DNA of 60,003 nt from Deltaproteobacteria bacterium (lineage in GTDB: Bacteria > Bdellovibrionota_C > UBA2361 > SZUA-149 > JAITKM01). The notes under the pieces were generated by a model that saw only the letters and a program-made list of their open reading frames with translations, had not been told where the DNA came from and searched no databases. Positions 34,174 to 43,435 of the stretch are shown piece after piece (positions within the stretch are counted from its first letter, which is position 1; each line of letters begins with the position of its first letter). The stretch spans positions 1 through 60,003 of the forward strand of contig JAITKM010000029.1 in assembly GCA_031278395.1 (NCBI GenBank), read 5' to 3'. The translations under genes were made by a program, and so were the position numbers.

Positions 34174-37143
34174 CTATTCAGTAGCTAAATTGATAGACAT
34201 AATTCCTAAAATATTATCCAATTCTGATTGACCTGTTGTTTTAAATTCCCAATTTTGGCTATTGTTTGAAGAAATTATACTTGCGACTATTTCTTTTATT
34301 TGCAAACCAGCGCTAGCTAATATCTCAGCTGACCAGTCGGCTTGATTAAGTAGATCTTCATCAGGATTACTAGTCAGATTAAGGTAACCTAATTCGATTG
34401 CACTCGTTACTTGGTTATTCTTTTTAAGAAGCTGCTGATAAGCTAAGGCGTAAGCCGGCAGTTGAAAATTTGTCCACTTCTTTAATTGAGGTTTATAATC
34501 GTCGATAGTCTTTTTCAGATTATCGCCGGTTTTGTAGTCGAGTAGGGCGTATTTGCCTTGATTTTGAGGGTTATAATCAACTCTGTCAATTCTGCCTCGT
34601 AATTTGAGACCAGTAAAAGCCACTGAATTTTCTTGAACTCTGGTGAAATTTAGTTTTTCAAATTTAAACTCAGTGTCTTTGAGAATTTCTTCAGTCAGCG
34701 CGCTAGATTCGAATTTAAGTTCAGTTTCCAGAATTATCCAGCCTTCTTGATAGCGTTTAGCTTGCCAGTGGCTAAAACTTCTTAATTGCTCTTCTAGTAT
34801 TTGTTTTTGAATTAGCGTGAGAGGAAAGGTGTTTTTAGTTGCTGCATAAATTTCAAAATAAAGTGTTTCTAACCTATCTATTAGAAATTGGTAAATATCG
34901 TTAGCTAGGGCAGGTGTTGACTTTTGTGTTTCAGGTTTAAAATCTAGTAAAGCTTCTAAGGTGCTGTGGGCTAAAGAACCTAATGCGCTGTCGGAAATTG
35001 ATTCTGTAGTTGCAGCAATAGTTTTAAGTTTTAAAATGTGCTGCAAATAAAAACGGTAAGGACAATTCACAAAATCAGCCAGACTGGTGATATTGATATA
35101 TTTTATATCTTGTTTCAGAGGTTGGGCTAAGTGTTGGAGTATGGAATATTTTTTATGAATGGGTTGCACGGCAGTAGAAGAAGGCGCGCTAAAAAAGCTT
35201 TGAATACGGGAGGCAATGGTTGTTTTGTCGCCAATAAAAAGTAGCCGACTTGGTAATCCGTGTCCGCTGGCAACTGTTCTAGAACAAGTGATAAAAACCT
35301 GATGTTGATTCTGCTTGCGTGATTCCAAAATACTTTTAAACGTTGCAATTTCACGAGCTAAACGCCTAGTATCATCTAAAATACCTAGTTTTTGTCGGAG
35401 TGCGTTGGGCAAGAATGCGTCTTCATTAACGGATTCTGGCAGATAACCTTCATTAAAGCCAGAAAGCGCTAGTAGCGGGGTATCGTCCAGCGGAATTTCA
35501 AGCCAGCCTAGAAGGTTGATACCTTGAAAACCGACTACAGGATATAATGTTTCTTTGGTAATTTCAGAATAGATTAAATAAAACCCTTCTAATGGTAAAA
35601 AAGTCTCAGTTATTTTTAATAAGGTCAGATTTTTTAAAATGCTTTGTATTTTATTTATGGCAAGTTCTGTCTGTAGATCGTGCTGGGTAGGAGAGGTTAG
35701 TTCCTCAGCTGCAAGAGGATAAATTGTATTTAGCAATTTTTCTAAAAAAACACAGCAGCTGGAGAGTGGCATTTTATCTTGAGTATTAAATTCGCGTCCC
35801 AGTTCTTGAATATGGTTTTTAATATTAATTAAAAGCGTTTTAGCTGTTCCACAGCGATATTTATCGGCAATGATTGCTTTAGTTCCATAGTTTTCTTGTA
35901 AATGCTGGTCTTGATACTCGATGAGCTGTTCGATGATTTGTGAAGTTTGGAAGTGTTGTGTTAAATAATTTTCTAGGTCAGGATGACGGAGTAAAGCAGC
36001 GAAAGTATCGTAATTCGGGTTGAGCCAATATTGATAAAAGAGTTTTAGCAAATGTAGTGGCTTAGTTTGCTGAATCTTAAGACCGACACCAGAACGAAAA
36101 CTAATATTTTGGGTTTTTAGAGAATCTTCTAAGAAGGGGCGTAGATTTTGATCTGCAATGCCAATAACGATATCTTCGCTAAAAATTTGGTCAGGTTGTT
36201 GTTTTTCTGTAACTTGTTTTAAGAAATTACAGATTGCTGCGGCTTGGGTTTGATAATTATCTGAGATATTAAGTTGTTCATCTGTAACGTGAATTTGTTC
36301 GTGTTGCCATTTTTTAATTTGCAAGCTGCCGAAGTTGTCGTAATAGTCAGCGTATTCTGGGTTGGCAAAGATAAGGGTAGTAATTTTTGCGACTTTATCC
36401 TGGAGGCAGTTGAGAAGTTGTTTGTGATTTTCATTTAAGTCGGTTGTGCCAGCTAGCCAGAGCTTAATAGAGCTAAGAGGTAAGAGGGGATTGGTGAAGT
36501 TATTACTTGCTACAGTCTCAAAGATTTTTTGGTGTCTGTCAGTCAGCTGTCGGGCTTTTAGAAGTTTTAAATATTCTTGGTAAATTTCGTTTAATGCCAC
36601 CCAGCGATTAATTTCGTCTGTTAAGTCGCTGGTTGATAAACTTAAGATAGCCTCTGGCACATCTTGGAATTGTTTCATACCAGTCGAGATCTCGTAGTAG
36701 ATGGAATTAATTTTTTCGGCTAAGTTTAAGCGCGAGAGTAGGGAATCTGGTTTTGTATTTTTGTATTTTGGGCTTAAAATTTTAAAAATTTCAGGTGAGT
36801 TTTCTTGAATATGTTTGAGAGCTTCCGCCCAGAAAAGTTTACATTCAAGTGGATGAGCTATGTCGTGGAGTTGGTCTGCAATGAGTAAATCTACTAGTTT
36901 GCCGATGGTAATAATATTCGGAGGAATGAGCCCCAGTTTGCGCTGTTCGCTAACTTGGACTAAAAGTTCAAGTAGGCGTCGTTTTGCACTTTCGCTGGGT
37001 AGAACGATATATGCGTTTTGCATTTCTAACCAGGTTGGTGAATCTTTTGTTTTTTGAGCTTGATAATATTCAATTAAATGTTCAGCTACACTGTGTAAAA
37101 AAGGTTTATTCCAGCCCAAGAAATAAATATCATTGTTTTCCAT
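34174..37143 (-). CDS. addB: AddB-type nuclease subunit
   Basis: The 989-residue protein has a degenerate helicase-like N-terminal region and a C-terminal PD-(D/E)XK nuclease (GRIDRVDYNPQNQGKYALLD followed by YKTGD). Upstream of the nuclease is NCPYRFYLQHIL, the motif where AddB proteins have their first iron-sulfur cysteine. The three C-terminal cysteines that complete the cluster in Firmicutes AddB are absent, so this is the cluster-free (alphaproteobacterial-like) form. It is the first gene of the addBA operon, with a 256-base upstream region facing yihY. Confidence 0.88.
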   Translation of the reverse strand: MENNDIYFLGWNKPFLHSVAEHLIEYYQAQKTKDSPTWLEMQNAYIVLPSESAKRRLLELLVQVSEQRKLGLIPPNIITIGKLVDLLIADQLHDIAHPLECKLFWAEALKHIQENSPEIFKILSPKYKNTKPDSLLSRLNLAEKINSIYYEISTGMKQFQDVPEAILSLSTSDLTDEINRWVALNEIYQEYLKLLKARQLTDRHQKIFETVASNNFTNPLLPLSSIKLWLAGTTDLNENHKQLLNCLQDKVAKITTLIFANPEYADYYDNFGSLQIKKWQHEQIHVTDEQLNISDNYQTQAAAICNFLKQVTEKQQPDQIFSEDIVIGIADQNLRPFLEDSLKTQNISFRSGVGLKIQQTKPLHLLKLFYQYWLNPNYDTFAALLRHPDLENYLTQHFQTSQIIEQLIEYQDQHLQENYGTKAIIADKYRCGTAKTLLINIKNHIQELGREFNTQDKMPLSSCCVFLEKLLNTIYPLAAEELTSPTQHDLQTELAINKIQSILKNLTLLKITETFLPLEGFYLIYSEITKETLYPVVGFQGINLLGWLEIPLDDTPLLALSGFNEGYLPESVNEDAFLPNALRQKLGILDDTRRLAREIATFKSILESRKQNQHQVFITCSRTVASGHGLPSRLLFIGDKTTIASRIQSFFSAPSSTAVQPIHKKYSILQHLAQPLKQDIKYINITSLADFVNCPYRFYLQHILKLKTIAATTESISDSALGSLAHSTLEALLDFKPETQKSTPALANDIYQFLIDRLETLYFEIYAATKNTFPLTLIQKQILEEQLRSFSHWQAKRYQEGWIILETELKFESSALTEEILKDTEFKFEKLNFTRVQENSVAFTGLKLRGRIDRVDYNPQNQGKYALLDYKTGDNLKKTIDDYKPQLKKWTNFQLPAYALAYQQLLKKNNQVTSAIELGYLNLTSNPDEDLLNQADWSAEILASAGLQIKEIVASIISSNNSQNWEFKTTGQSELDNILGIMSINLATE

Positions 37144-37329
37144 TATATTATTGTCTGTTTAAATTTTTTTAACTTTAATTTTTTTCGGATTGCCTTTTAA
37201 AATAAATGCGCTGGATTTGAAAGGTCTTACTAAAATTATCTGATAGTATAAATTATTTAAATATTATCGTGTGTTAGCTAGTACGTTTTTTTCTGGTATG
37301 GGGTTACTTTTAGTTTTTGAAATAATGTA

Positions 37330-37357
37330 TTCTTTACTTAATAATTTTAATATATTA
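37330..37357 (+). promoter_or_regulatory. 28-bp motif duplicated upstream of yihY and uppP (copy 1)
   Basis: TTCTTTACTTAATAATTTT and the next nine bases recur at 38769-38796 with only two mismatches. Both copies are about 45 bases before a gene start (37400 and 38843). An AT-rich box shared by two envelope genes suggests a common promoter or regulator site. Confidence 0.45.
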
Positions 37358-37399
37358 GAAGCTTACGTTTCATGATCAATATTGAAAGTTTTAGAAAAT

Positions 37400-38758
37400 A
37401 TGATGAAACAAAAATTTAAAATTTTAGATTATATCTCAATGCAGACACTGCGGAAATTCGTTGAAAGCTTGCAAAGCAAGGTTTTTCACTTCTTTGAAGT
37501 ACTCTATAAAGCAGCTTATAGATTTTATTGTGATGATGGTTTTTCGCGCGCCTCTGGGCTTTCATACACCACACTTTTTGCGCTTGTGCCGCTAACAGCT
37601 TTAGTAATTTTAGCCTATAGCGTGTTTGGTATTAACGAAAAAGAAATTGAAGAAAATATTGCCAGTTTAATTACTAAGATTCTGTCTTCAAATTCAACTG
37701 TTGAGCTAGGTTTAAATCTTAATACTGCTGCTAACGAACAATTAATCAAACTGCGAGACGAGATTGTTACTACACTTTTAACTTTGGCTGGTCATGCCAA
37801 AACTTTAGGAATTTTAACTGTAACAATTTTATTTTTTATTAGCGTTAGTCTGCTAAATACGATTGAAAGCGCTTTAAACGCTATTTGGCGGGCAAATACT
37901 TCACGTGTTAAATTTTTCCAAAAACTGCTTAATTTTTGGGCTGCCATTACGTTAGGCGCGCTCTTTACTGCAGCTTCTATCTATCTGACCAGCAATTTTG
38001 GGATTGCCAACATTGGCACCGCAGAGCTTGGCTTAGGGGCTTTTCCTAAACTGACTTTATTTTGTCATTTTATGTTTCCAGTTTTAATAACTTCGATTGC
38101 TCTTTCGCTTTTATTCTATAAACTTCCAGCTACTAAAGTTCGTTATCGAGACGCATTTTTAGGTGGTTTTGTCGCGGCTGTTTTATTTGAAATAGTGAAA
38201 ATTGGTTTTTCTTATTACCTGAGCAAGTCCACGAGTTATGCGGCAATCTACGGAGCTTTGGCAACTTTCCCACTCTTTTTGTTTTGGATGTATCTAGGTT
38301 GGGTTGTTGTTTTATATGGAGCGGAAGTCGCAAATTTATCTGGCTCGTTAGAAGTTATTAGAGAGATTGACCGTTACTCTTCGTCTTTAGGTGAAATTGG
38401 TCCAGTCTTAGGTCTGCGGATTATACTCTTATATGCTAAAGCTTTTGCACAAGGAGATAAACAGTTAACTGAAAGTGATTTATGTATTCAAACTGGGGCA
38501 GATTCTGTAATTATTAGAAACTGTGTAGATTTACTTTCTTTTGCAAAATTACTGACTCCTTATAGTGAGGAAAATAAAGTTCGAACAATTAATCGCTCGT
38601 TAGAATTAATTACTGTTCAGGATATTGTAAATGCTTTTGTAAATCGTAACGCTGGCAATAATAATGACCTCTATATTTTAAATTTGGTAAAGAATTATGG
38701 AAACTCAAAGGAATTAAAAGACATTACCATAGACGAGTTAGTTAAATTTGAAAGTTAA
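37400..38758 (+). CDS. YihY/BrkB-family inner membrane protein
   Basis: About 452 residues, with six membrane segments in the N-terminal 300 and the conserved RASGLSYTTLFALVPLTAL and the segment ending YGALATFPLFLFWMYLGW. The C-terminal 120 residues look like a winged-helix-type cytoplasmic domain, seen in the longer members. The family was once called ribonuclease BN in error; its role is unknown, with export of small molecules suggested. ATG 37400 and 37403 are alternative starts; a TTG at 37382 is less likely. Confidence 0.9.
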   Translation: MMKQKFKILDYISMQTLRKFVESLQSKVFHFFEVLYKAAYRFYCDDGFSRASGLSYTTLFALVPLTALVILAYSVFGINEKEIEENIASLITKILSSNSTVELGLNLNTAANEQLIKLRDEIVTTLLTLAGHAKTLGILTVTILFFISVSLLNTIESALNAIWRANTSRVKFFQKLLNFWAAITLGALFTAASIYLTSNFGIANIGTAELGLGAFPKLTLFCHFMFPVLITSIALSLLFYKLPATKVRYRDAFLGGFVAAVLFEIVKIGFSYYLSKSTSYAAIYGALATFPLFLFWMYLGWVVVLYGAEVANLSGSLEVIREIDRYSSSLGEIGPVLGLRIILLYAKAFAQGDKQLTESDLCIQTGADSVIIRNCVDLLSFAKLLTPYSEENKVRTINRSLELITVQDIVNAFVNRNAGNNNDLYILNLVKNYGNSKELKDITIDELVKFES

Positions 38759-38768
38759 TTATCTTTTT

Positions 38769-38796
38769 TTCTTTACTTAATAATTTTTATATACTA
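38769..38796 (+). promoter_or_regulatory. 28-bp motif upstream of uppP (copy 2)
   Basis: This is the second copy of the motif at 37330-37357, with 26 of 28 bases the same. It begins 11 bases after the yihY stop and ends 46 bases before the uppP ATG. Confidence 0.45.
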
Positions 38797-38842
38797 AAAA
38801 ATCGCGTGTTATAACCAAGAGTTAAAATCTAAATATATTTCA

Positions 38843-39670
38843 ATGCAATACATTTCAACCATCATCATGGGAATTGTCGAGGGGCTGACAGAATTTCTGC
38901 CCGTCTCTAGCACAGGACATTTAATTTTAGTTGAAAATTTAATTAATTTTCAGGCAGACAAAAACCATTTTTTCGAGGTTTTTATACAATTAGGGGCTAT
39001 TTTAGCGGTTGTTTGTTTATACTTGCATCGTTTTGTAGGTTTTTTGAATCTAAAAAAACAGCCTGAACCGAGTTTTTATGGTTTAAATGGAATTATCAAG
39101 ATTAGCATTGCTTGTCTGCCAGTTTTTATATTAGGCGCTTTGTTTCAAAACAGAATTAAAGAGTTATTGTTTGCACCGGTTACGGTTGCAGCTGCCTTGC
39201 TAGTTGGCGCAGTGTTGATGATTATAGCGGAAAAATTTCAGCTGGCTCAGAGCAGGCGGCAAACTAAAGCTTTCGCCAAGGTTGATAAACTCGAAGCGCT
39301 AACTAATCAACAAGCATTATTAATTGGTATTTTTCAGTGTTTGGCTCTTTGGCCTGGTATGTCACGATCAGCTAGCACAATTATAGGTGCTATGTTTTGT
39401 GGGGTATCTCGCGCGGTAGCAGCTGAATTCTCGTTTTTAATAGCTGTGCCAGTGATGTGTGCGGCTGTGGGATATGATTGTTTAAAATCCTGGGACAACT
39501 TGGAGATAAGTTTATTACCGATTTTTATTTTAGGTTTTGTAGTTTCATTTATTTCAGCTTTAGTAGCGATTAAATTAATGCTAGCGATACTTAATAAATG
39601 GACGCTACTGCCATTTGCTTATTATCGAATTATTTTGGGAATAATTGTATTAGGAATTTTATATGTCTAA
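38843..39670 (+). CDS. uppP: Undecaprenyl-diphosphatase
   Basis: UppP (BacA) recycles the lipid carrier for peptidoglycan and other glycans at the outer face of the inner membrane. The first motif is EGLTEFLPVSSTGHL, with the catalytic Glu, Ser and His region, and the second is WPGMSRSASTIIGAM, with the conserved arginine. The 275 residues carry seven or eight membrane segments. The next gene overlaps its last eight bases. Confidence 0.97.
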   Translation: MQYISTIIMGIVEGLTEFLPVSSTGHLILVENLINFQADKNHFFEVFIQLGAILAVVCLYLHRFVGFLNLKKQPEPSFYGLNGIIKISIACLPVFILGALFQNRIKELLFAPVTVAAALLVGAVLMIIAEKFQLAQSRRQTKAFAKVDKLEALTNQQALLIGIFQCLALWPGMSRSASTIIGAMFCGVSRAVAAEFSFLIAVPVMCAAVGYDCLKSWDNLEISLLPIFILGFVVSFISALVAIKLMLAILNKWTLLPFAYYRIILGIIVLGILYV

Positions 39671-40850
39671 ACTAGTGCTAATTAATAAAAACATGACCAA
39701 GCTCTTATCAATTCTTTCAAAGATTTTTGTTTGGGGATTACTTTTTGCAATTATTCATGAGTTAAGGTCTTTTGCTTTATTAATCTTCTTAACCTTTGTT
39801 TTTAGTTATGTTCAGTCAAATATTGTCGAGAATTTAAAAGATAAAATTCAGAATCGGTTAGCTCGAGTGCTATCAGTTAGTATTGTATTTTGGGCAATTA
39901 TTATTTCTGTATTTTTGTATATTACCCCTCAATTTGTGCAACAAGGCAATGAATTTATTAAAAATATCCCAACTTATTTATCAAATATTGACGCCGAAAT
40001 TATTAAGGCGCGAAACGAGAATTTAGTCTTACAAGATATGTTTCCAAGTTTAGACTCTAAGTTTACGCCTGTCGCACCAGAAAATAATGCTGAAGAAGAC
40101 ACGATTGTGATAGCTGAGGGAGGACATAAATTTAGCTTGAAAAATTCGCCAACTGTAAATTTTATTAATATTTTTCTTGGTAATCAAGGAGATGGTGCAT
40201 ATTTAGCAAGTGATGGGATTAAAAAAGCTGCTCATACAATTAGGATAATTAGCGTTACTATTTTTTCAATAGTCGGCACGTTTTTATTATCATTATTATT
40301 TTCGTTTTTAATAGTTTTAGATTTGCCGCGTTTGAAAAAAACAATTTCTGATTTGAGAAATACAAAAATACAATTTATTTATGATGAGGTTGCAGATAGT
40401 ATCAAAGATTTTTGTAATGTTTTAGGTAAAGCTTTAGAAGCGCAATTTTTTATTGCAATCTGCAATACGATTTTAACTTTTTTAGGGCTGATTTTCTTAG
40501 GCTTATCAAGTAAAGCAGCATTTTTATCGGTAATTGTTTTTGTTTGTAGTTTTATTCCGATAGTTGGGGTTTTTATTAGTTCTGTTCCAATTTGTTTATT
40601 TAGTATTCAAACTAGCGGGTTAAATGGCATGTTGATTGCGATTTTACTGATTACAGGTATTCATTTGGTGGAGACCTATATTTTAAACCCTAGAATTTAT
40701 GGCTCGCATTTAAAATTGAATCCAATTTTTGTTTTAATTATTCTAACTATGTGCGGTAAGTTGTTTCACACTTGGGGCTTAGTGCTGGGTGTGCCAATTT
40801 TTTCGTATTTCTTTTATTATTCAATTAGAAACAAAAAAGTCGAACATTAA
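39663..40850 (+). CDS. AI-2E/PerM-family transporter
   Basis: The 395-residue membrane protein has the family pattern: paired N-terminal segments, a hydrophilic central loop (about 90-170) and the C-terminal signature FIPIVGVFISSVP with a late GVPI near 380. Members include Na+/H+ antiporters and the AI-2 exporter TqsA, so the substrate cannot be named. AGGA lies seven bases before ATG 39663, which overlaps uppP and points to translational coupling. An ATG at 39693 is the alternative. Confidence 0.88.
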   Translation: MSKLVLINKNMTKLLSILSKIFVWGLLFAIIHELRSFALLIFLTFVFSYVQSNIVENLKDKIQNRLARVLSVSIVFWAIIISVFLYITPQFVQQGNEFIKNIPTYLSNIDAEIIKARNENLVLQDMFPSLDSKFTPVAPENNAEEDTIVIAEGGHKFSLKNSPTVNFINIFLGNQGDGAYLASDGIKKAAHTIRIISVTIFSIVGTFLLSLLFSFLIVLDLPRLKKTISDLRNTKIQFIYDEVADSIKDFCNVLGKALEAQFFIAICNTILTFLGLIFLGLSSKAAFLSVIVFVCSFIPIVGVFISSVPICLFSIQTSGLNGMLIAILLITGIHLVETYILNPRIYGSHLKLNPIFVLIILTMCGKLFHTWGLVLGVPIFSYFFYYSIRNKKVEH

Positions 40851-40864
40851 AAAAATGGAGAGTT

Positions 40865-41446
40865 ATGTATCAGCTAATATTTTTAGGAGCGCCTGGAGCT
40901 GGAAAAGGAAAACAGGCTGAAATTTTTGCTCAAAATAATAAGCTCGCCAATATTAGTACGGGTGTAATGTTACGTAATGAAATAGCTAGCGGGTCTGCAT
41001 TAGGTTTAGAACTTAAGCCAATTATTGAAACAGGGGCTTTAGTTTCGGATGAGTTGGTTATTAGTCTTATCGAGCATAGACTTACTCAAATAGATTGTCA
41101 GAAAGGTTATATTTTTGATGGTTTTCCGCGAACAATTCAACAAGCTGAGGAGTTGGAAAAGTTCTTTATAAAGCAAAAAATTAAGTTGCCATTAGTGGTG
41201 ATGTTTGATATTTCCGATGAAAATTTGTTAGCTCGTTTGGAGAATCGGCGTAATAGTGATGAGCATAGAGCGGATGATGCGGTTGAAGTTCAAAAAAACA
41301 GATTGCAAATTTATCGTGAGCAAACAGTTCCGTTAATTGATTATTATAAACAAAAAGGACAATTAGTTCGTGTGGATGCCAATGCAGATGTCGAGGTTGT
41401 GCAACAGCGATTAGTTGATGTATTAAATGTTGCAAATAACTCTTAA
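40865..41446 (+). CDS. adk: Adenylate kinase, short-LID form
   Basis: Adk balances AMP, ADP and ATP. The 193-residue protein is the short type, with the compact LID (RRNSDEHRADD) and no zinc-finger insertion. The conserved DGFPRTIQQA and NRLQIYREQTVPLIDYY are present. The P-loop reads GAPGAGKGKQA: the residue after GKG is lysine where the family nearly always has threonine (GKGTQ). GGAGA precedes the ATG. It overlaps map by 20 bases. Confidence 0.95.
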   Translation: MYQLIFLGAPGAGKGKQAEIFAQNNKLANISTGVMLRNEIASGSALGLELKPIIETGALVSDELVISLIEHRLTQIDCQKGYIFDGFPRTIQQAEELEKFFIKQKIKLPLVVMFDISDENLLARLENRRNSDEHRADDAVEVQKNRLQIYREQTVPLIDYYKQKGQLVRVDANADVEVVQQRLVDVLNVANNS

Positions 41447-42200
41447 AACACCCGCTGAAATAAATAAAATGCGCAAGGCAAATATGATAGTTTATGAAGT
41501 CTTGCAAGCAGTAAAAGAGATGGGCGTTGCTGGGGTAACAACTGCTGAGATGGATGCTAAAGCAACGGAGATAATTCAGAAAGCTGGCGCTGTGCCAACT
41601 TTTTTAAATTATGTGCCAGCAGGCAGTCGGGTGCGTCCTTTTCCAGCCACTATTTGCGCTTCCAAAAATGAAGTGATTGTTCATGGTATTCCAGATAAAG
41701 TTCCTCTTAAAGATGGGGATATTGTAAGTATTGATTGTGGTTGTAAGATAGATGATTTTTGTGGGGATTCGGCGATTACCTTTGCGATTGGCAAGGTTAG
41801 TTCGCTAGCGGAACGTTTGATGAAAACCACAGAGTTATGTTTGACCTCGGCAATAGCTCAGTGTCTTGTTGGTAATAGAATAGGGGATATTTCAAACGCG
41901 ATTCAGACCTTAGCTGAAAAGGCTGGTTTTGGTGTGGTGCGAGATTTTGTTGGGCATGGAATTGGACATATTATGCATGAGCCTCCGCATGTTCCAAATT
42001 ATGGTCGAGCGGGGCAGGGCAGAATTTTAAGAGAGGGTTTAGTCATTGCAATTGAACCGATGATTACCCAAGGAACATATGTAGTAGAGGTTTTGCATGA
42101 TGGCTGGACAGCTGTTACTAAAGATCGCCAGCTTGCTGCTCATTTTGAACATTCAATTGCGATCACCAAAAATGGACCGATAATTCTTAGTCATCCGTAA
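41427..42200 (+). CDS. map: Methionine aminopeptidase, type I
   Basis: Map removes the N-terminal methionine from new proteins. The 257 residues carry the five metal ligands in order: the two aspartates in SIDCG and CGDSAITF, His in GHGIG, and the two glutamates in AIEPM and HFEHSIAI. The start ATG lies inside the adk end, as often happens when adk and map are coupled. The PAGSRVRPFPATICASKNE region is typical. Confidence 0.96.
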   Translation: MLQITLKTPAEINKMRKANMIVYEVLQAVKEMGVAGVTTAEMDAKATEIIQKAGAVPTFLNYVPAGSRVRPFPATICASKNEVIVHGIPDKVPLKDGDIVSIDCGCKIDDFCGDSAITFAIGKVSSLAERLMKTTELCLTSAIAQCLVGNRIGDISNAIQTLAEKAGFGVVRDFVGHGIGHIMHEPPHVPNYGRAGQGRILREGLVIAIEPMITQGTYVVEVLHDGWTAVTKDRQLAAHFEHSIAITKNGPIILSHP

Positions 42201-42212
42201 TTCTTAGATTTT

Positions 42213-42812
42213 TTATGCCTTGGCTGAAGTTAAGGCAGACCATGAGGCTTCGGCGATCACAGGGGCTATTTCTGAAGGCGAAACTTTGGCTGTTCCATCA
42301 AGCCAGTCCAGAATATAACTCAGCGAAAGACCAAAGATTAAAGTCCAAATCACTTCAGCGTTGAGTGGCGCAATATCGCCGTTATGAATTGCCTTCTTAA
42401 TTACTTTAGTAAGTTGTCTACCTAAAATATCAAAACCTACAACTGTAGGTTTAGTAACTTTACGGCTCAAAAATTCATTATGACGCGCTAACCATAAATA
42501 TTTTGCCAGCGACTTATTATGTTCTGAAAAATAAAGAAAAGCGATCACAATAGCTTTAAACACCTTTTTGGGATGTTCATTAATATCAATAACTTCAGTA
42601 ATGGCTGAACGAAATTTTTTTATTCCAACCTCATAGAGATGACTAGCTATTTCTTCCTTATTAAGAAAATGATGATAAATTGAACCAACGCTACATTTTG
42701 ACGAAGAACTTATGTCAGGAATATTTGTATTAAAATATCCTTTCTCCACAAATAATTCCAATGCAGTAGTTAAAATTCGTTCCTTCGGACCTTGACCTGG
42801 CTGTTGGTTCAT
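42213..42812 (-). CDS. TetR-family transcriptional regulator
   Basis: The 199-residue protein has the N-terminal helix-turn-helix (ILTTALELFVEKGY, then SSKCSVGSIYHHFLNKEE) and a helical ligand-binding half. It is ten bases downstream of the ihfA-like gene on the same strand. No obvious transporter or enzyme target is adjacent, and the ligand is unknown. Confidence 0.92.
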   Translation of the reverse strand: MNQQPGQGPKERILTTALELFVEKGYFNTNIPDISSSSKCSVGSIYHHFLNKEEIASHLYEVGIKKFRSAITEVIDINEHPKKVFKAIVIAFLYFSEHNKSLAKYLWLARHNEFLSRKVTKPTVVGFDILGRQLTKVIKKAIHNGDIAPLNAEVIWTLIFGLSLSYILDWLDGTAKVSPSEIAPVIAEASWSALTSAKA

Positions 42813-42822
42813 TATTTCCTAA

Positions 42823-43134
42823 TTACTTATTAAGTTGATCTCTTAATAATTGACTTGGTTTAAATTTCACAACCTTACGAGCAGATAAAGTAATTCTTTC
42901 CTTAGTTTGTGGATTTCTCCCCAGCCTTGCTTTTTTTCCCTTAACCTCAAAAACTCCAAAACCAGAAAGCATCACCTTGCCGTCTTTTTCAAGCCCAACT
43001 TTAATTAACTCAATCCAGTCCTCAACAATCTGAGACGCCTTATTTTTATCAACAGATAATGTCTCATAAATATCGTCAGCTAGGTCAGCCTTAGTAAGAC
43101 ATCCATGAGTTTTTTCGTTGTCAGTAATAACCAT
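42823..43134 (-). CDS. ihfA: HU/IHF-family DNA-bending protein, IhfA-like
   Basis: The 103 residues have the beta-arm tip GRNPQTKERITLSARKV and the N-terminal dimer helices LTKADLADDIYETL. It is closer to IHF alpha than to HU by the LTKADLA start and the KVMLSGFGVFEV strand. It carries about 11 extra residues at the N-terminus. It is the first gene of a pair with tetR, so nucleoid protein and regulator are probably made together. Confidence 0.9.
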   Translation of the reverse strand: MVITDNEKTHGCLTKADLADDIYETLSVDKNKASQIVEDWIELIKVGLEKDGKVMLSGFGVFEVKGKKARLGRNPQTKERITLSARKVVKFKPSQLLRDQLNK

Positions 43135-43359
43135 GTGTTTTCCCTTTAAAAAATATAAAGTAGTTCATAACTAGCTAAGCAGTTTTTACTACACTAAAAT
43201 TTTTGATAATACAATACTCATAATAGCTTAAAAACATTAAAATTTTATATGTGTTTGTATGTGTGTTTGGATGATCAGCAAAAGTTTTTAGTTGCATTTT
43301 TTTGCGCTATTACCCAAAAACCATATAATATCAATATATTATATATTACCTTGCCAATT

Positions 43360-43368
43360 TGTTATAAT
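43360..43368 (+). promoter_or_regulatory. Extended -10 promoter (TGTTATAAT) before the lipoprotein gene
   Basis: A perfect TATAAT at 43363-43368 is preceded by TG one base apart, an extended -10 element. It lies 68 bases before the lipoprotein start. No good -35 is seen. The rest of 43135-43435 is AT-rich, with a short TG-rich run near 43250 and no gene. Confidence 0.45.
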
Positions 43369-43435
43369 TAATAGTAGAAAGCGAAAAATTTGGCTGTTAT
43401 TTTTTAATAAACAATTCAATTTTTGCAGCATTACC

